Part shown: positions 1 to 9,115 of the stretch, piece after piece
Numbering within the stretch: position 1 is the stretch's first letter
Layout: each line of letters starts with the position of its first letter
Assembly (NCBI RefSeq): GCF_050038885.1
Contig: NZ_CP143624.1
Location: forward strand, 5,952,001 to 6,016,000
Source: Myxococcus flavus
GTDB lineage: Bacteria > Myxococcota > Myxococcia > Myxococcales > Myxococcaceae
Length of the DNA: 64,000 nucleotides
Direction: 5' to 3'
Program-made: the position numbers and the translations under genes
The notes under the pieces: generated by a model
The model's input: the letters and a program-made list of their open reading frames with translations, nothing else
Told to the model about the DNA's origin: nothing
Database searches by the model: none

Positions 1-109
1 CGCTGGCCTTGTGCATTGTCTTGGCGGACTTGCACTTCTGCTTGCCGTCCAGGCCAATCCAGCCAATCCAGTAGAACTTCGAGTCGGCGCGCAGGTAGAC
101 GGTGCCCAT
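1..109 (-). CDS. int: Phage tyrosine integrase, N-terminal fragment
   Basis: Only the first 36 codons are inside the window and the gene continues left. The peptide begins MGTVYLRADSKFYWIGWIG, the N-terminal DNA-binding start typical of phage tyrosine integrases (the beta-strand AP2-like SAM/arm-binding fold). The catalytic domain is not visible. The ATG overlaps the stop of the upstream excisionase-like gene as TAATG, so the two are translationally coupled. This pairing and the position at one end of the prophage support the call. Confidence 0.75.
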   Translation of the reverse strand, partial: MGTVYLRADSKFYWIGWIGLDGKQKCKSAKTMHKAS

Positions 110-429
110 TACCCGCCCCTCGCGTACAGCGCGGCCTGAGCCTCGATGGCGTCATCGGGCAACTCGGCGTCATTGGGCAGCGCGGGGGGCTGGTGGCGCA
201 GCACTTCCATCAGCTGCCGGCGGCTGACGAGAATCCGCCGTACCGTGCCGTACCGCGTGAGCTGCCCGCTCCGGAGCCACGCCTGGATGACAGAGCCGCT
301 GACTCGCGCGACGGCCGCCGCCTCCACCAGCGTGAGCATGTCCACGTCCCTGCCAGGAGCGCTCGCTATCTCCTCGCGAATGACGCGCCGGACCATTCCT
401 TCAAAGGCAGCCAGTGTTGTTGCATCCAT
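109..429 (-). CDS. Excisionase-like helix-turn-helix protein
   Basis: This protein of about 106 residues has a central segment (LTLVEAAAVARVSGSVIQAW followed by a basic wing and SRRQL) that matches the HTH_17/excisionase pattern. Such proteins bind at attachment sites or promoters. I chose the ATG at 429 because GGGGGAAG lies 6 bases upstream; a longer frame opens at a TTG at 453. It is coupled to the integrase by a one-base overlap. It could be the directionality factor or a small regulator of int. Confidence 0.7.
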   Translation of the reverse strand: MDATTLAAFEGMVRRVIREEIASAPGRDVDMLTLVEAAAVARVSGSVIQAWLRSGQLTRYGTVRRILVSRRQLMEVLRHQPPALPNDAELPDDAIEAQAALYARGG

Positions 430-453
430 CTTCGACTTCCCCCGCTCGGACAA

Positions 454-1000
454 AGGTGAACAACTTCTGAGGTGCGACGCGCGGCGACTACGTACTGAGT
501 CACCCAGGTGCCCGAGGCCGACTTATCCGGCTGGCGCCGGCATCGACCGCGTGGATGTAGAGCAAGGTGTGGGCCAGCTCAGGGCGGCCCAACCGCAAGG
601 GGCCAGGCGCTGGGCCTGTGTCATCCTGGCTTGAGTCGGGCCGCATCGTGGACGCGCTGTCCTTCGTGCCGGACGCACGCTCAGGGCAGCGTGTTTCACG
701 GGGGGCGCGTTCGGGAGTGCGAGCTGGCTCGGAGCGACGTTCCACGAGGCCCCCAGAAGGGTAGAGACGCTCTATCGGCGGACCTTTACAAACGCCGATA
801 GAGCGCCGGAGGGCGCGTGTCCCAGCGCTACCTGGGTGCACGGGCCTTTTCTGGTGGTCCTCTCGCCGAAGCGATGGGACCGAAGCTCTCTGTGGGAAAC
901 GGGACGCTGGTAAAGGTCACTGCTTCAGCGAGCCGTTGGGGACTTCAACTGCGAAAACCGTGGAAATGGGTAGCACTCCAGGACTGGGAGTGCAAGCCCC
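454..1000. other. Prophage gap with palindrome, no convincing gene
   Basis: About 550 bases separate the int/xis pair from the next minus-strand gene. The main structure is a perfect 13-base inverted repeat at 768-805. A weak version of the CCCTTCT element lies at 750-763 on the minus strand, just beyond it. A minus-strand frame follows from a GTG near 744 down to 500, rich in Arg and Pro and without recognisable motifs. I do not call it. Confidence 0.5.
768..805. promoter_or_regulatory. Perfect 13-bp inverted repeat, candidate operator
   Basis: CGCTCTATCGGCG at 768-780 is matched by its exact reverse complement at 793-805, with 12 bases between. No T-run follows on either side, so an operator or recombination-protein site fits better than a terminator. 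It lies between the integrase module and the rest of the phage, where repressor or excisionase sites are common. Confidence 0.45.
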
Positions 1001-1996
1001 TTACTGCGAAATCGACCGCAGTGGCTCGTTCGGCTTCCCAACCGGCCGGTAACACTTGCCCTTGTGCTCGTACATCTTGTCGCCGCACGGAGCGGTGCGG
1101 TCGGTGGCAACCCAGCAGCCGCCGTTGATGAAGACCTCCGCCTGTTCTGCGTCGCACCCCTTCGTCTTCTGGCCTTCGAACGGGCGTGGCGGCATGTCAC
1201 GCGCCAGAACGAGCGCATCCAGGGTGGAGACGGGCACCATCCAGCCAGGAGGCTTGCCGCCGCTCCAATCGCTGCGCTCGAGCTGGGGAGGTTGAGACGG
1301 AGGGGGCGGCGGAACCATGTAGACGCCCATCAGGGCCGCCGCGACGAGCGCAAGCGCGACGGTGGTTGCCGAGCCGGTGCTGCGCCACGTCCGACGAGCT
1401 GCACGGCGCACCCGGCGCAGCCAGCGGCGCGAGCGCAGCACGGGGCCTCGTCGCCGCGCCGGCGAGCGCAGGTGCTCCATGGTGTCCGCGAGCAATCTGC
1501 GGGTGCATGCCGTCTGTACCATTGCCTTCGTCAGCGCCAAGGTGCCCTCCAGGTTCCGCGCTACGTCCGCGTCGGAAGCACCGTCAGGGGCGTGGACTCG
1601 CAGGCTGACGCGCGGTGGCGCCACCGTCGAAGCAGGGGAGGCACTGATGTGGACCTCCAGCCCGACGTCCGGGTGGAACTGCTGCTGCCTCTCGGTCAGC
1701 TCCAGGTCCAGGGACGGCTCTCCCGACGTTGCGTGCCGCACCTGGTACAGGCGCCCCAGGAGGGAACCCCTGTACCTGCGGATGATGATGTCCAGCCTCT
1801 GGCGGAACCTTCCGGTGTTGCTGCGCGGCACTGCGCGCGCCCTGTCCGACGTACCACCTCGCCAGATATTCTCGGCCTCTCTCACGTTCGCTCCCGCTCG
1901 GTCGCCCGGAGGGCATCCCTGCTTGACCGGATGGTACGGAATCCCCGGCGCGCGTGCGCTACTTCGCGTCCCGGCCTTCCTCGGTGCCCGGGCCAA
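1001..1996 (-). CDS. Membrane-anchored protein related to C-termini of myxobacterial kinases
   Basis: The protein is up to 331 residues and its true start is uncertain. Residues 75-95 resemble the small-lobe LGRLYQVRHATSGEP segment of myxobacterial Ser/Thr kinase relatives, but there is no catalytic loop. A transmembrane segment follows near 215-232, then a proline run. The Cys-rich tail contains FINGGCW, PCGDKMYEHKG and KCYRPV, which I recognise as the extracytoplasmic tail carried by many myxobacterial kinases and kinase-less relatives. It is probably a cell-envelope protein carried by the prophage with a lysogenic-conversion role. Function is unknown. Confidence 0.55.
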   Translation of the reverse strand: MARAPRKAGTRSSARAPGIPYHPVKQGCPPGDRAGANVREAENIWRGGTSDRARAVPRSNTGRFRQRLDIIIRRYRGSLLGRLYQVRHATSGEPSLDLELTERQQQFHPDVGLEVHISASPASTVAPPRVSLRVHAPDGASDADVARNLEGTLALTKAMVQTACTRRLLADTMEHLRSPARRRGPVLRSRRWLRRVRRAARRTWRSTGSATTVALALVAAALMGVYMVPPPPPSQPPQLERSDWSGGKPPGWMVPVSTLDALVLARDMPPRPFEGQKTKGCDAEQAEVFINGGCWVATDRTAPCGDKMYEHKGKCYRPVGKPNEPLRSISQ

Positions 1997-2055
1997 TTGC
2001 CCGGCCAGGACTTGGAGTGCTAGCTAGTCAGGAGTACTCACACTCGGGGGTGCCC

Positions 2056-2463
2056 ATGGTCCGCCAGCTCCTTGCCGTCGTCGCCGCTCTGCCCCTCGTG
2101 GTGGCGTGTGGTGGGCAAGAGCGCGCTGCAGCGGCCCCTGCTGGATCCGTTCGCTTCGTCGTCAGCAACGAGGACAGTGTCTCGCGTCAGTTCACGGTGT
2201 CCTACTGGGCGCGGGACGTGGAGACCGGTGAGCGCATCGTCCGGAACTTCATCAGTGGCCAGCGTATCGAGGCGGGGGCTCAGCAGGAGTTCACTGCCGA
2301 GTTGCCGCCCGGTTCTGCCGGTGAGGTTGGCGTCAGTGGCTTTGACCTCCAAGACGCATCCGCATGGGCGCGCGTGGAGACCCCGTTCGCAGTCGTTGGC
2401 GGGGCACAGGTCTGTGTCCTCACGTACCGACCAGGCCCCGTCGTAGACGCGGATTGCCACTAA
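2056..2463 (+). CDS. Small lipoprotein
   Basis: The 135-residue product starts MVRQLLAVVAALPLVVACGG, a clear signal peptide with lipobox LVVAC. The remainder is a single beta-rich domain ending in a Cys near the C-terminus. I start at the ATG at 2056, after CGGGGG, because this places the lipobox correctly. It is the only plus-strand gene among the tail genes and overlaps the stop of the convergent hub gene, which is typical of a lysogenic-conversion (moron) gene. Superinfection exclusion is a possible but unproven role. Confidence 0.7.
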   Translation: MVRQLLAVVAALPLVVACGGQERAAAAPAGSVRFVVSNEDSVSRQFTVSYWARDVETGERIVRNFISGQRIEAGAQQEFTAELPPGSAGEVGVSGFDLQDASAWARVETPFAVVGGAQVCVLTYRPGPVVDADCH

Positions 2464-4907
2464 CGCAGCGGCCCCGCGCGGAACCGGACCGCCTCCAATG
2501 ACACCCATCCATTGGGAGGGGCGCCGGCGCCAATCTCGACGGCACCTGCTTTCGTGACGCGCGCTCGGACGACCGTATTGGCCGAGGTAGGGCAGGAGAA
2601 CCACCGCGTCTTGGCGGGGCAGTGCGTAGGTGGGAGCACAAAGGCTGTGGTGAGCGTCGCGGGAGCAGGGTTCGGGACCCGGACAACGCCCACGCACACC
2701 GTGTCCATACTGCTGCTCATGTAGAAGCCGGGCCACTCGTTCTCGATGGCGGAGTAGGGCGGGGACTCGAATTGACCGAATCCGTTCTGAAACGGGATTC
2801 CATCAACGGAGATGTATGAGACTGGAGGCTGGAGCGAGAGCACGTTCTCCAGGCGAACCGAATCAACGAGTAGGTCCGTGTTTCCACTGCCTTGCCCGAA
2901 AGAGACTGCAACAAATCGCGCGCCGGCTGGCACGGTCCCGACGACGTAGAAGCGCTCCCATACAGAGGCCGCCGCGACCGTCACCGTCCTGGACGCAGTC
3001 GACAGTTCGACACCGGGAGCGCTGTAGAAGCGCACGACTAGGCTTGCGAGGTTCGCACCATCGAGCGTCGGCCGCATCGCCCAGACCTCGGCCGAATAGA
3101 CGTCACCTCCACGGACCGTGATGGGCTGAGAGCGAACCTGTGCGCTCCTGCCTGCGATGAAGCGGAGCGCTCTGCTCCCAGAGTAGGCCGCGTTGTCGGT
3201 GGTAACATCGACTCCCCACTCGCCAACGATGGGCGTCCACGTGTCCGGCTGTCCCGACTTCGCGGCAGACTCGAAATCGGCGTTGGGCGGTAGCGCAGCG
3301 AGCGACACATGGGGAGCGAAGTCAGCCGGCGTTGCGTACCGTGGCGCCATCTCCACCTGCTCCGAGGCGGGCCCGACGTTGCCGTGGGCGTCCCTCCCGC
3401 GCACCACCGCGTAGTACGTCGTGCCGGGCACCAGGTCCGCCACCTCGAAGCGCGTGGTGGACGCGGCGGCCTTGAGCGTCGAGGCGCTGGGCGTAAACCC
3501 GGGCGAGGTGGACACGTGCAGCTCGAAGGTGTCCCACTCCGGGCCGGATGAGGGAGGCTTGAAGGCCAGGGCGAAGCCGTTGACGGTGGGCGTGGGCTGC
3601 AAGTCGCTGGGCGCGTCGGGGCCCTTGAGCTTCGTGGTGACGTCGATGGATTTGAGCGCGGCGTTGTGGGCCGTCAGCGGCGCCGCGTCGCGCGCGCGCC
3701 ACTCGAGCACGGAGGTGGCGGGCCGGCCGCGCAGCTGCAGCTTCGTCTTGGCGATGCCGCCGGAGCAGGTGTGGTCCAGGTTGACGACGGCCAGCTCCAC
3801 GGGAGCGCCCAGGGTGACCCCGTCCGGCTCCACGCGCACCATGTCGTTGATTTCGAGGGGCCAGAAGTACGGCAGCTCGAGCTCAAGCGTGAGGGAGGAG
3901 TCGGACAGGTCGGCGATGGCCGCGTCGGCCAGGCGCTGGGCCTCGGCCTCCGTGTTGATGTTGCTGGCGGAGGCCTCGGCCACCTGCATGTAGCGCCGCC
4001 CGTACTCGGCGATGCTGGAGGGGTTGATGGACGTCACCGTCTTGCGCTTGGCGTTGCCCAGCGCGTCCCTGTCGTTGATGTCCGTGTAGAGGACGTCCAC
4101 GACGTTGCGAATGTCGCGCAGGGCGCGCTTTGCCTGTCGGAGGGACTCGTAGTCCTCCGGGCCGAACGTCCACACGGCCTCGCCGCCCAGGCGCTCCGGA
4201 GACTGGAGGTAAAGGGCCCAGCCGTGCCCCTCTCGCCAGCGCAGGCGCACCTCCCAGCCGAGTTGCTCGGCCAGGGCACGCACCGCATCCCAGACGGGCT
4301 CGCGCTGTTGCGTGTAGCGGCCGAGTTGCCACATCGGGTCCACCGGCACGTAGAGCCCCGGGCCCGTCCCGGTGGGCACGTTGTCGCCGATGATTTGGGT
4401 CATGACGTCCTGGACGGCCACGCCCACCGTGTCGTTGCCGTAGTCGCGCTCCTGCTCGATGAAGAAGTCCTGGAATACGCCCGCGTAGTCGCGGCCGTTG
4501 AAGGAGAGCTCTTCGGGCCCAGCGTCCACCTCGTCGATTCTCCCGTAGAACACCTGCCGCCATGCGTCCGGCCTGGCGCGTCCGCTGCTCGTCGTCTGCA
4601 CCTCAATGCGGAAGCGCCGCCCCTCCTTAAGGAGCGGCACCAGCAGGCCGGTGGGCCCGCGGTTGGCCACGCTCGCGTCCACCATGGGCGACAGGCTGAC
4701 GATGCCCCCGGGCCCGCTGCGCCGCACGGACACCGTGGCCACGCACACCGTGGCGTCCTGCGTTTCGGACCACTGCGCGCCCATCACCCAATCGCGGCCG
4801 AGCAGGGTGCTCAGGTCCACCTCGGAGTTGTCGGGGCGAATCACCACCACGCGCAGGTGAGTCCCGTAGTTGCCGGCGAGCAGCGTGGCTCGCTCCTGGT
4901 CCGTCAT
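2460..4907 (-). CDS. Tail hub/fibre protein with fibronectin III and carbohydrate-binding-like domains
   Basis: This is a phage tail-tip protein of 815 residues. The N-terminal half (residues 1-410) resembles baseplate-hub/tail-attachment proteins, including a segment reading FYGRIDEVDAG and a later VVDVLYTDIN. A fibronectin type III-like domain follows (about 440-530, with TTYYAVVRGRDAHGNVGPAS). A jelly-roll, carbohydrate-binding-like domain comes next (about 545-690, NADFESA to LLVDSVRLENV), and then a C-terminal tip. The ATG at 4907 follows GGAGG. It probably contacts host surface glycans. Confidence 0.75.
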   Translation of the reverse strand: MTDQERATLLAGNYGTHLRVVVIRPDNSEVDLSTLLGRDWVMGAQWSETQDATVCVATVSVRRSGPGGIVSLSPMVDASVANRGPTGLLVPLLKEGRRFRIEVQTTSSGRARPDAWRQVFYGRIDEVDAGPEELSFNGRDYAGVFQDFFIEQERDYGNDTVGVAVQDVMTQIIGDNVPTGTGPGLYVPVDPMWQLGRYTQQREPVWDAVRALAEQLGWEVRLRWREGHGWALYLQSPERLGGEAVWTFGPEDYESLRQAKRALRDIRNVVDVLYTDINDRDALGNAKRKTVTSINPSSIAEYGRRYMQVAEASASNINTEAEAQRLADAAIADLSDSSLTLELELPYFWPLEINDMVRVEPDGVTLGAPVELAVVNLDHTCSGGIAKTKLQLRGRPATSVLEWRARDAAPLTAHNAALKSIDVTTKLKGPDAPSDLQPTPTVNGFALAFKPPSSGPEWDTFELHVSTSPGFTPSASTLKAAASTTRFEVADLVPGTTYYAVVRGRDAHGNVGPASEQVEMAPRYATPADFAPHVSLAALPPNADFESAAKSGQPDTWTPIVGEWGVDVTTDNAAYSGSRALRFIAGRSAQVRSQPITVRGGDVYSAEVWAMRPTLDGANLASLVVRFYSAPGVELSTASRTVTVAAASVWERFYVVGTVPAGARFVAVSFGQGSGNTDLLVDSVRLENVLSLQPPVSYISVDGIPFQNGFGQFESPPYSAIENEWPGFYMSSSMDTVCVGVVRVPNPAPATLTTAFVLPPTHCPAKTRWFSCPTSANTVVRARVTKAGAVEIGAGAPPNGWVSLEAVRFRAGPLR

Positions 4908-4912
4908 GACTC

Positions 4913-6232
4913 TCAAGGTGCCTCCTGGAGGGTGAAGGTGAAGTCCTCGCCCTGCACGCGCAGGGGGCCATCCCACCACTCCAGTGCCTCGCCCTGGCCG
5001 GCGTCGCCCATGACGACGACGGCCCGGTGCAAGCCGGTGCCGGTGGCGCGGTGGTACGGCAGAGGGCCAAAAGGGGCGCCCGCGTCGCGCCATGGCACCA
5101 GCCACGCCGCCGGCACGGTGTAGGGCAGCGCGACCAGGTCGCTCACCACGACGGGGTCGTTGGTGGGGTTGAGAAAGCCACCTGAGACGCCGGCCCGGTG
5201 GCGCACGGTGAGGGCACCTGCCTCGTCCACCTCTGCCAGGCCCACGGTGCCGGGCAGGCGGAACGGCGCAGTGGCCGCGTACCACGGCGCCACCCACGAA
5301 TTGGGCACCGTGTACGGCAACACCACGAGGTCATCCACGAGCAGTGGCGCGTTGTTGGGGTTGCCGATGCCTCCGCCGCTGCCCGAGGAACACAGCAGCG
5401 TGACGGCCCCACCGGGCAACTGCGTGTAGTCACCAGTGGCGCTGTAGAGCGCCCCACCGTTGGGCGGAGCGTTGTTGACGCCCCCGTTGCGGCTGATGTT
5501 GACGCCTGGCCGGTGGATGTAGTGCGTCCACCCTGCGTCGGTGGACAGCCGTGCCCAGTAGGCCACCGTCCACTGTATGCCGAGGCCCGTGGGCCAGCGC
5601 ACCGTCCCCCCAGCGCTGATGGAGGCGCAGCGGCCGAAACGGCCACTGGTCACGCCGGCCGCCACCGTCCCGGTGGTGCCCGAGGCCGCGAGGCCCTGCG
5701 CGCTCGTCAGGCCCTCCTCGAACGTCCAGGTGTGCCCCTCCGGATTGGGCACCACCGCGTCCACATACAGCGTGCCGTCCGCTCGCTGGACGTAGTGCCG
5801 CCAATTGGTGCCAGTACCATCCGCGACGCGGGCCCAGTAGCCGACCGTCCACGCCTCGCCGAGCTGCGTGGCCCAGCTGACGGTGTCGCCGGCATTCAGC
5901 CACAGCCCGTAGGCCTCGTACCGTCCACTGTCCGGCAACACCCACGGCGCTCCGACGGTGGACGGCCACAGGCCGCGACTCGACAGCATGTTGCCGGCGA
6001 AGTCCCAGGAGTCGCCCTCGCCGTCGATGAGCGCGCGCAGCGCCGCGGCCTCGGCGAGGGGCAGCGGGCCGGTGCCGGCCTCGTAGGCGTAGAGCTTGCG
6101 CCGCGCCGACGAGCGCGGGAAGCCGTTGAAGGTGCGCACCTTCTCACCCAGCAGCACGGGCGAGTAGCGCAAGCCGCTGGACAACGAGACGGGCACGGGG
6201 ATGCCGGAGAGGGCGAGGTAGGGGGAGGGCAT
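4913..6232 (-). CDS. Distal tail protein with duplicated lectin-like modules
   Basis: The protein has 439 residues. The first 80 residues resemble a distal-tail connector. Two related modules follow, the first around WTVGYWARV and the second around WTVAYWARL, and then a duplicated LPYTVP-x-SWVAPW / LPYTVPAAWLVPW segment. These look like LamG/concanavalin-type sandwich repeats. It sits between the tape measure and the hub gene, where Dit-like proteins are encoded, six bases from the hub gene. It probably belongs to the host-recognition apparatus. Confidence 0.7.
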   Translation of the reverse strand: MPSPYLALSGIPVPVSLSSGLRYSPVLLGEKVRTFNGFPRSSARRKLYAYEAGTGPLPLAEAAALRALIDGEGDSWDFAGNMLSSRGLWPSTVGAPWVLPDSGRYEAYGLWLNAGDTVSWATQLGEAWTVGYWARVADGTGTNWRHYVQRADGTLYVDAVVPNPEGHTWTFEEGLTSAQGLAASGTTGTVAAGVTSGRFGRCASISAGGTVRWPTGLGIQWTVAYWARLSTDAGWTHYIHRPGVNISRNGGVNNAPPNGGALYSATGDYTQLPGGAVTLLCSSGSGGGIGNPNNAPLLVDDLVVLPYTVPNSWVAPWYAATAPFRLPGTVGLAEVDEAGALTVRHRAGVSGGFLNPTNDPVVVSDLVALPYTVPAAWLVPWRDAGAPFGPLPYHRATGTGLHRAVVVMGDAGQGEALEWWDGPLRVQGEDFTFTLQEAP

Positions 6233-6241
6233 GGCGGAGGC

Positions 6242-8842
6242 TCAGGTGCTGCGGAAGGCGAAGCGCTGGGAGAAGCGCTCCAGGGTGCGCTGCACGCTCC
6301 GCGCTCCCTCTTCCAGCGCCTCGTCGATGTCGTAGCCGGTGATGTAGTTGTTGACGACGACGGTCGGCTTGTCTGCCATTGCGGCGCCCGCCTTCGTGTA
6401 GCGGTTGCGCGGGTCGTCCGGTTGCTTCCAGTCCGGCAACGGGTCCCCAGCGCGATTGCGCCGCACGCCGTCCCAGTCACTCTGGGGGCCGTGCGCACCG
6501 CCGGAGGGCTCCGGCCTGGGCGGCGGCTGGCGCGTGGGCTCGCTGCTGGGCCCGTCCTGCACGTCCTGGGACTGGTACCGGCGCAGGGCCACCTTCCAGG
6601 CGTTGGGCACGTTGTTGAGGGACTCCGTGGCCTTCTGGAGGGCCTCCGTGTTGCGCAGCACCTCCGCCGTCTCGCGCGCCTTGGCCTCGGCCGACTCCCA
6701 GGTGAGCTCGTTCAACGCCTGGAGGGACTCGCCCATGGCATCCGTGTCGACCTTCAGCCGGTCCATGCTGTTGGCGAACTTCTTGAGCGAGTCGATGCCG
6801 AGCCATTCCACGGCCTTGCTGATGCCTCGGATTACGGCCTGCACGGCGCTGATGATGCCGTTCCAGACGAACCCGATTCCTTGAGCCGCGGCGAGGATCA
6901 CCGATGCGACGAATTTGAGCACGTCGAACAGTCCCTTGAGGACGGGCCCGGCGATGAGGTTGATGGGCGCCATGATGGCCAGGAAGGCCTGTGCCAGCAC
7001 CGAGAGCAGCGGCGTCAACCCCTCGAAGAGCTGTCCCAGCAGCACCAGTGGTGGCACGAGCGGCTCCACGAGCTGGCCCAGGGTGGTAAAGACAGGCGTC
7101 AGTACGGATGTCACCGCGTCGATGACGGTGAAGATGGCCCCGAGGAGGGGCTGCAGCGGCACAAGGATGCTGCTGAGGGCCTCGGCCACGTGCTTGATGA
7201 TGACGCTCACCATCTCCATGAGCGTCGCGAAAGCTTCCGACTGGACGAGCAGCTCACCGACCACGGCGCCGATGGCACCCATGGGGCCACCAGCGGCCAT
7301 GCCCGTCGTCGCGATGTCGACCAGAGACGAGATTTGAGACATGGCCCCAGCGAACCGGCTGGCCAGCGTGGCCTTGGCCGCGGCGATGGCCTGGCGCGTC
7401 TCGTCCATCCACCGGCGCATGTCGTCGGAGAGCCGGCGGAAGGCCTGGTACCCAGACTCGTTCGCGGCCATGGTCGCGTCGTGCAACTCCTGCCGCGACT
7501 CCTTCTCCATCTCCAGGTTGGCACTCGCCTCGTCTGTGAACTCCTGCACCTCCTTCTCGAACTGCGCGAAGGCGGCGGCTGCGGCCGCTCCCTCGAAGTA
7601 GTCCGCGTTGGCCACCTCGCGGCGCGTGGCTTCCCCTTCCTCGTTCTGGAGCTGGGTGAGGCTCTTCTCCGAGTAGTCGTTGCCCGGCTGGCGGATGCTC
7701 GCCTGCCCCTTGGCGAGGCTCGGCACCATGGCGGCCAGCGAGTCCAGCAAGCCCGTCAGCCCCAAATCATCGAGGAGCTTTCGGGTGCCTTCGAGTGACT
7801 TGGTGAAGCCGAACGCGACGCCCTTGCCGACGTCAGTGGCGATGCCGGCGACTGAGGTGCCGAGGGATGAGAGGGCGTCAGAGACGGCCTGGGCACCCGC
7901 CAGGGCCTTCTCCTCGAGGAACGAGGCGCCGTCCTTGAGGTCCTTCAGCAGCGAGGCGCCGGTGACCTGCTGCGCAGTGTCGAGGGCCCTGTTCAACCGC
8001 CCCATCTGCATCGTCTTGGGGAGCGCCTTCACCAGAGGGCTCATCGCCTTGGCGGCCATGCGGATGAGCCACGCCATGGTGTCGAGCGCCTGGGCTGCCA
8101 TGCCCTGGACGGTGCTGGCGAGCCCCTTGAAGGCGGCAGTCAGCAGCTCCCAGACGCGGGTGGCCACCGCGCCGATGCTGGACAGGATGCTCAGCACGGA
8201 GTCCCGGAGCCCCGTGCTGGTGTCCGTCCATGCGCCGTAGACGCTACCGGCCAGCAGCGTGAGCCCCGCCACTGCGGCGGCGATGGCGGCCGCGGGCGCG
8301 GCGACGGCCGCGAGGGTGGGGCCCAGGCTCGCCAGCATGGTGGATTGCTGGAGGCTGCTCAGCACCTTGATGACCAGGCCCACACCGCCCGCGAGGCCCT
8401 CCACCACACCCGCCAGCTTGCCGATGATGCCGATGGCCAGACCGACGCCAGCCACCCACGTCGCGAGGTCCGCTGCTCCACGCTTCATCGCAGGGGAAAG
8501 CTGTTGGAACGTGACGACCAGGCGCTCGAAGAAGTCGGCGAGCCGACGCACAACCGGGAGGAACAGGTCGCCAATGTCGGCGGCCATGGTGTACACGAGC
8601 TCCTTGAGCCGGCCGACCTCGTCTTTCAACTCGTCGTTGGACTCCATGGCGACGGCCACGGCGCCCGCGATGCCCGCGGCGATGACGGCACCGAACTCGC
8701 CAATGGGCTCGGCGACCTCTTTCACTTCCGCCGCGGCCTCCTTCAACTCGCTGACGAGCTTGTCCAGCGACTTGAGGGCCTCGCCGATGCTCGCCGTGAC
8801 GACCACGTACAGGTCGCCAACCTTCAAGCCGCCGCCGGACAC
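6242..8842 (-). CDS. Tape measure protein
   Basis: At 866 residues it is the longest helical protein of the cluster. It has alternating amphipathic helices, several long hydrophobic stretches (about 48-65, 130-165, 185-210 and 500-640) and Ala-rich coiled coils, all typical of tail-length rulers. It follows the tail-assembly chaperone pair, as in lambda-like gene order. Translation starts at GTG 8842, 3 bases after the stop of the upstream frame. Tail length would be set by this gene. Confidence 0.9.
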   Translation of the reverse strand: MSGGGLKVGDLYVVVTASIGEALKSLDKLVSELKEAAAEVKEVAEPIGEFGAVIAAGIAGAVAVAMESNDELKDEVGRLKELVYTMAADIGDLFLPVVRRLADFFERLVVTFQQLSPAMKRGAADLATWVAGVGLAIGIIGKLAGVVEGLAGGVGLVIKVLSSLQQSTMLASLGPTLAAVAAPAAAIAAAVAGLTLLAGSVYGAWTDTSTGLRDSVLSILSSIGAVATRVWELLTAAFKGLASTVQGMAAQALDTMAWLIRMAAKAMSPLVKALPKTMQMGRLNRALDTAQQVTGASLLKDLKDGASFLEEKALAGAQAVSDALSSLGTSVAGIATDVGKGVAFGFTKSLEGTRKLLDDLGLTGLLDSLAAMVPSLAKGQASIRQPGNDYSEKSLTQLQNEEGEATRREVANADYFEGAAAAAAFAQFEKEVQEFTDEASANLEMEKESRQELHDATMAANESGYQAFRRLSDDMRRWMDETRQAIAAAKATLASRFAGAMSQISSLVDIATTGMAAGGPMGAIGAVVGELLVQSEAFATLMEMVSVIIKHVAEALSSILVPLQPLLGAIFTVIDAVTSVLTPVFTTLGQLVEPLVPPLVLLGQLFEGLTPLLSVLAQAFLAIMAPINLIAGPVLKGLFDVLKFVASVILAAAQGIGFVWNGIISAVQAVIRGISKAVEWLGIDSLKKFANSMDRLKVDTDAMGESLQALNELTWESAEAKARETAEVLRNTEALQKATESLNNVPNAWKVALRRYQSQDVQDGPSSEPTRQPPPRPEPSGGAHGPQSDWDGVRRNRAGDPLPDWKQPDDPRNRYTKAGAAMADKPTVVVNNYITGYDIDEALEEGARSVQRTLERFSQRFAFRST

Positions 8843-8845
8843 GGG

Positions 8846-9115
8846 CTACTCCTTCGGTTTGGTGGGCTTCGGGCCCACGCGGTAGATGACGGTGCGAGTG
8901 GCCTGTGTTGCCTGCCCTCGCATGGCGCTGCGTGCAGGCGCGGCGGTGGGGGCCGCCGCCGTCTCCTGCCGCTCCTTCACGGCTTCGGCTTCAAGCTGTC
9001 CGTAGGCGACCAGCCCGAGCAGCTCGTCCTCGTCCCACGTGCGCACATCGTTCGGGCGTTGCCCCAGTGCTTTCGCGGCGGCGAAGACGAGCACCTCCCA
9101 GGGGTCGCTTAGGAG
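8846..9115 (-). CDS. Tail assembly chaperone extension (T part of a G-T frameshift pair)
   Basis: This frame has no good start of its own; the first possible one is a GTG at 9094. It lies in the -1 frame relative to the upstream chaperone gene and is open across the GGGAAAC heptamer at 9115-9121. Slippage would add 89 residues beginning LLSDPWEVLVFAAAKALGQ, ending in a basic KPTKPKE tail. Two-frame chaperones of this kind are general in long-tailed phages (lambda gpG/gpGT) and load the tape measure. The GTG start remains an alternative. Confidence 0.75.
   Translation of the reverse strand, partial: LLSDPWEVLVFAAAKALGQRPNDVRTWDEDELLGLVAYGQLEAEAVKERQETAAAPTAAPARSAMRGQATQATRTVIYRVGPKPTKPKE

Noticed and set aside
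2460..5297. Frame of the hub gene extended upstream to 5297 (945 codons)
   Set aside because: The extra 130 residues are Arg/Pro-rich and overlap the distal tail gene; ATG 4907 follows GGAGG and gives a natural N-terminus.
5198..7798. 866-codon plus-strand frame
   Set aside because: Antisense of the tape measure and distal tail genes; composition of a GC-rich shadow.
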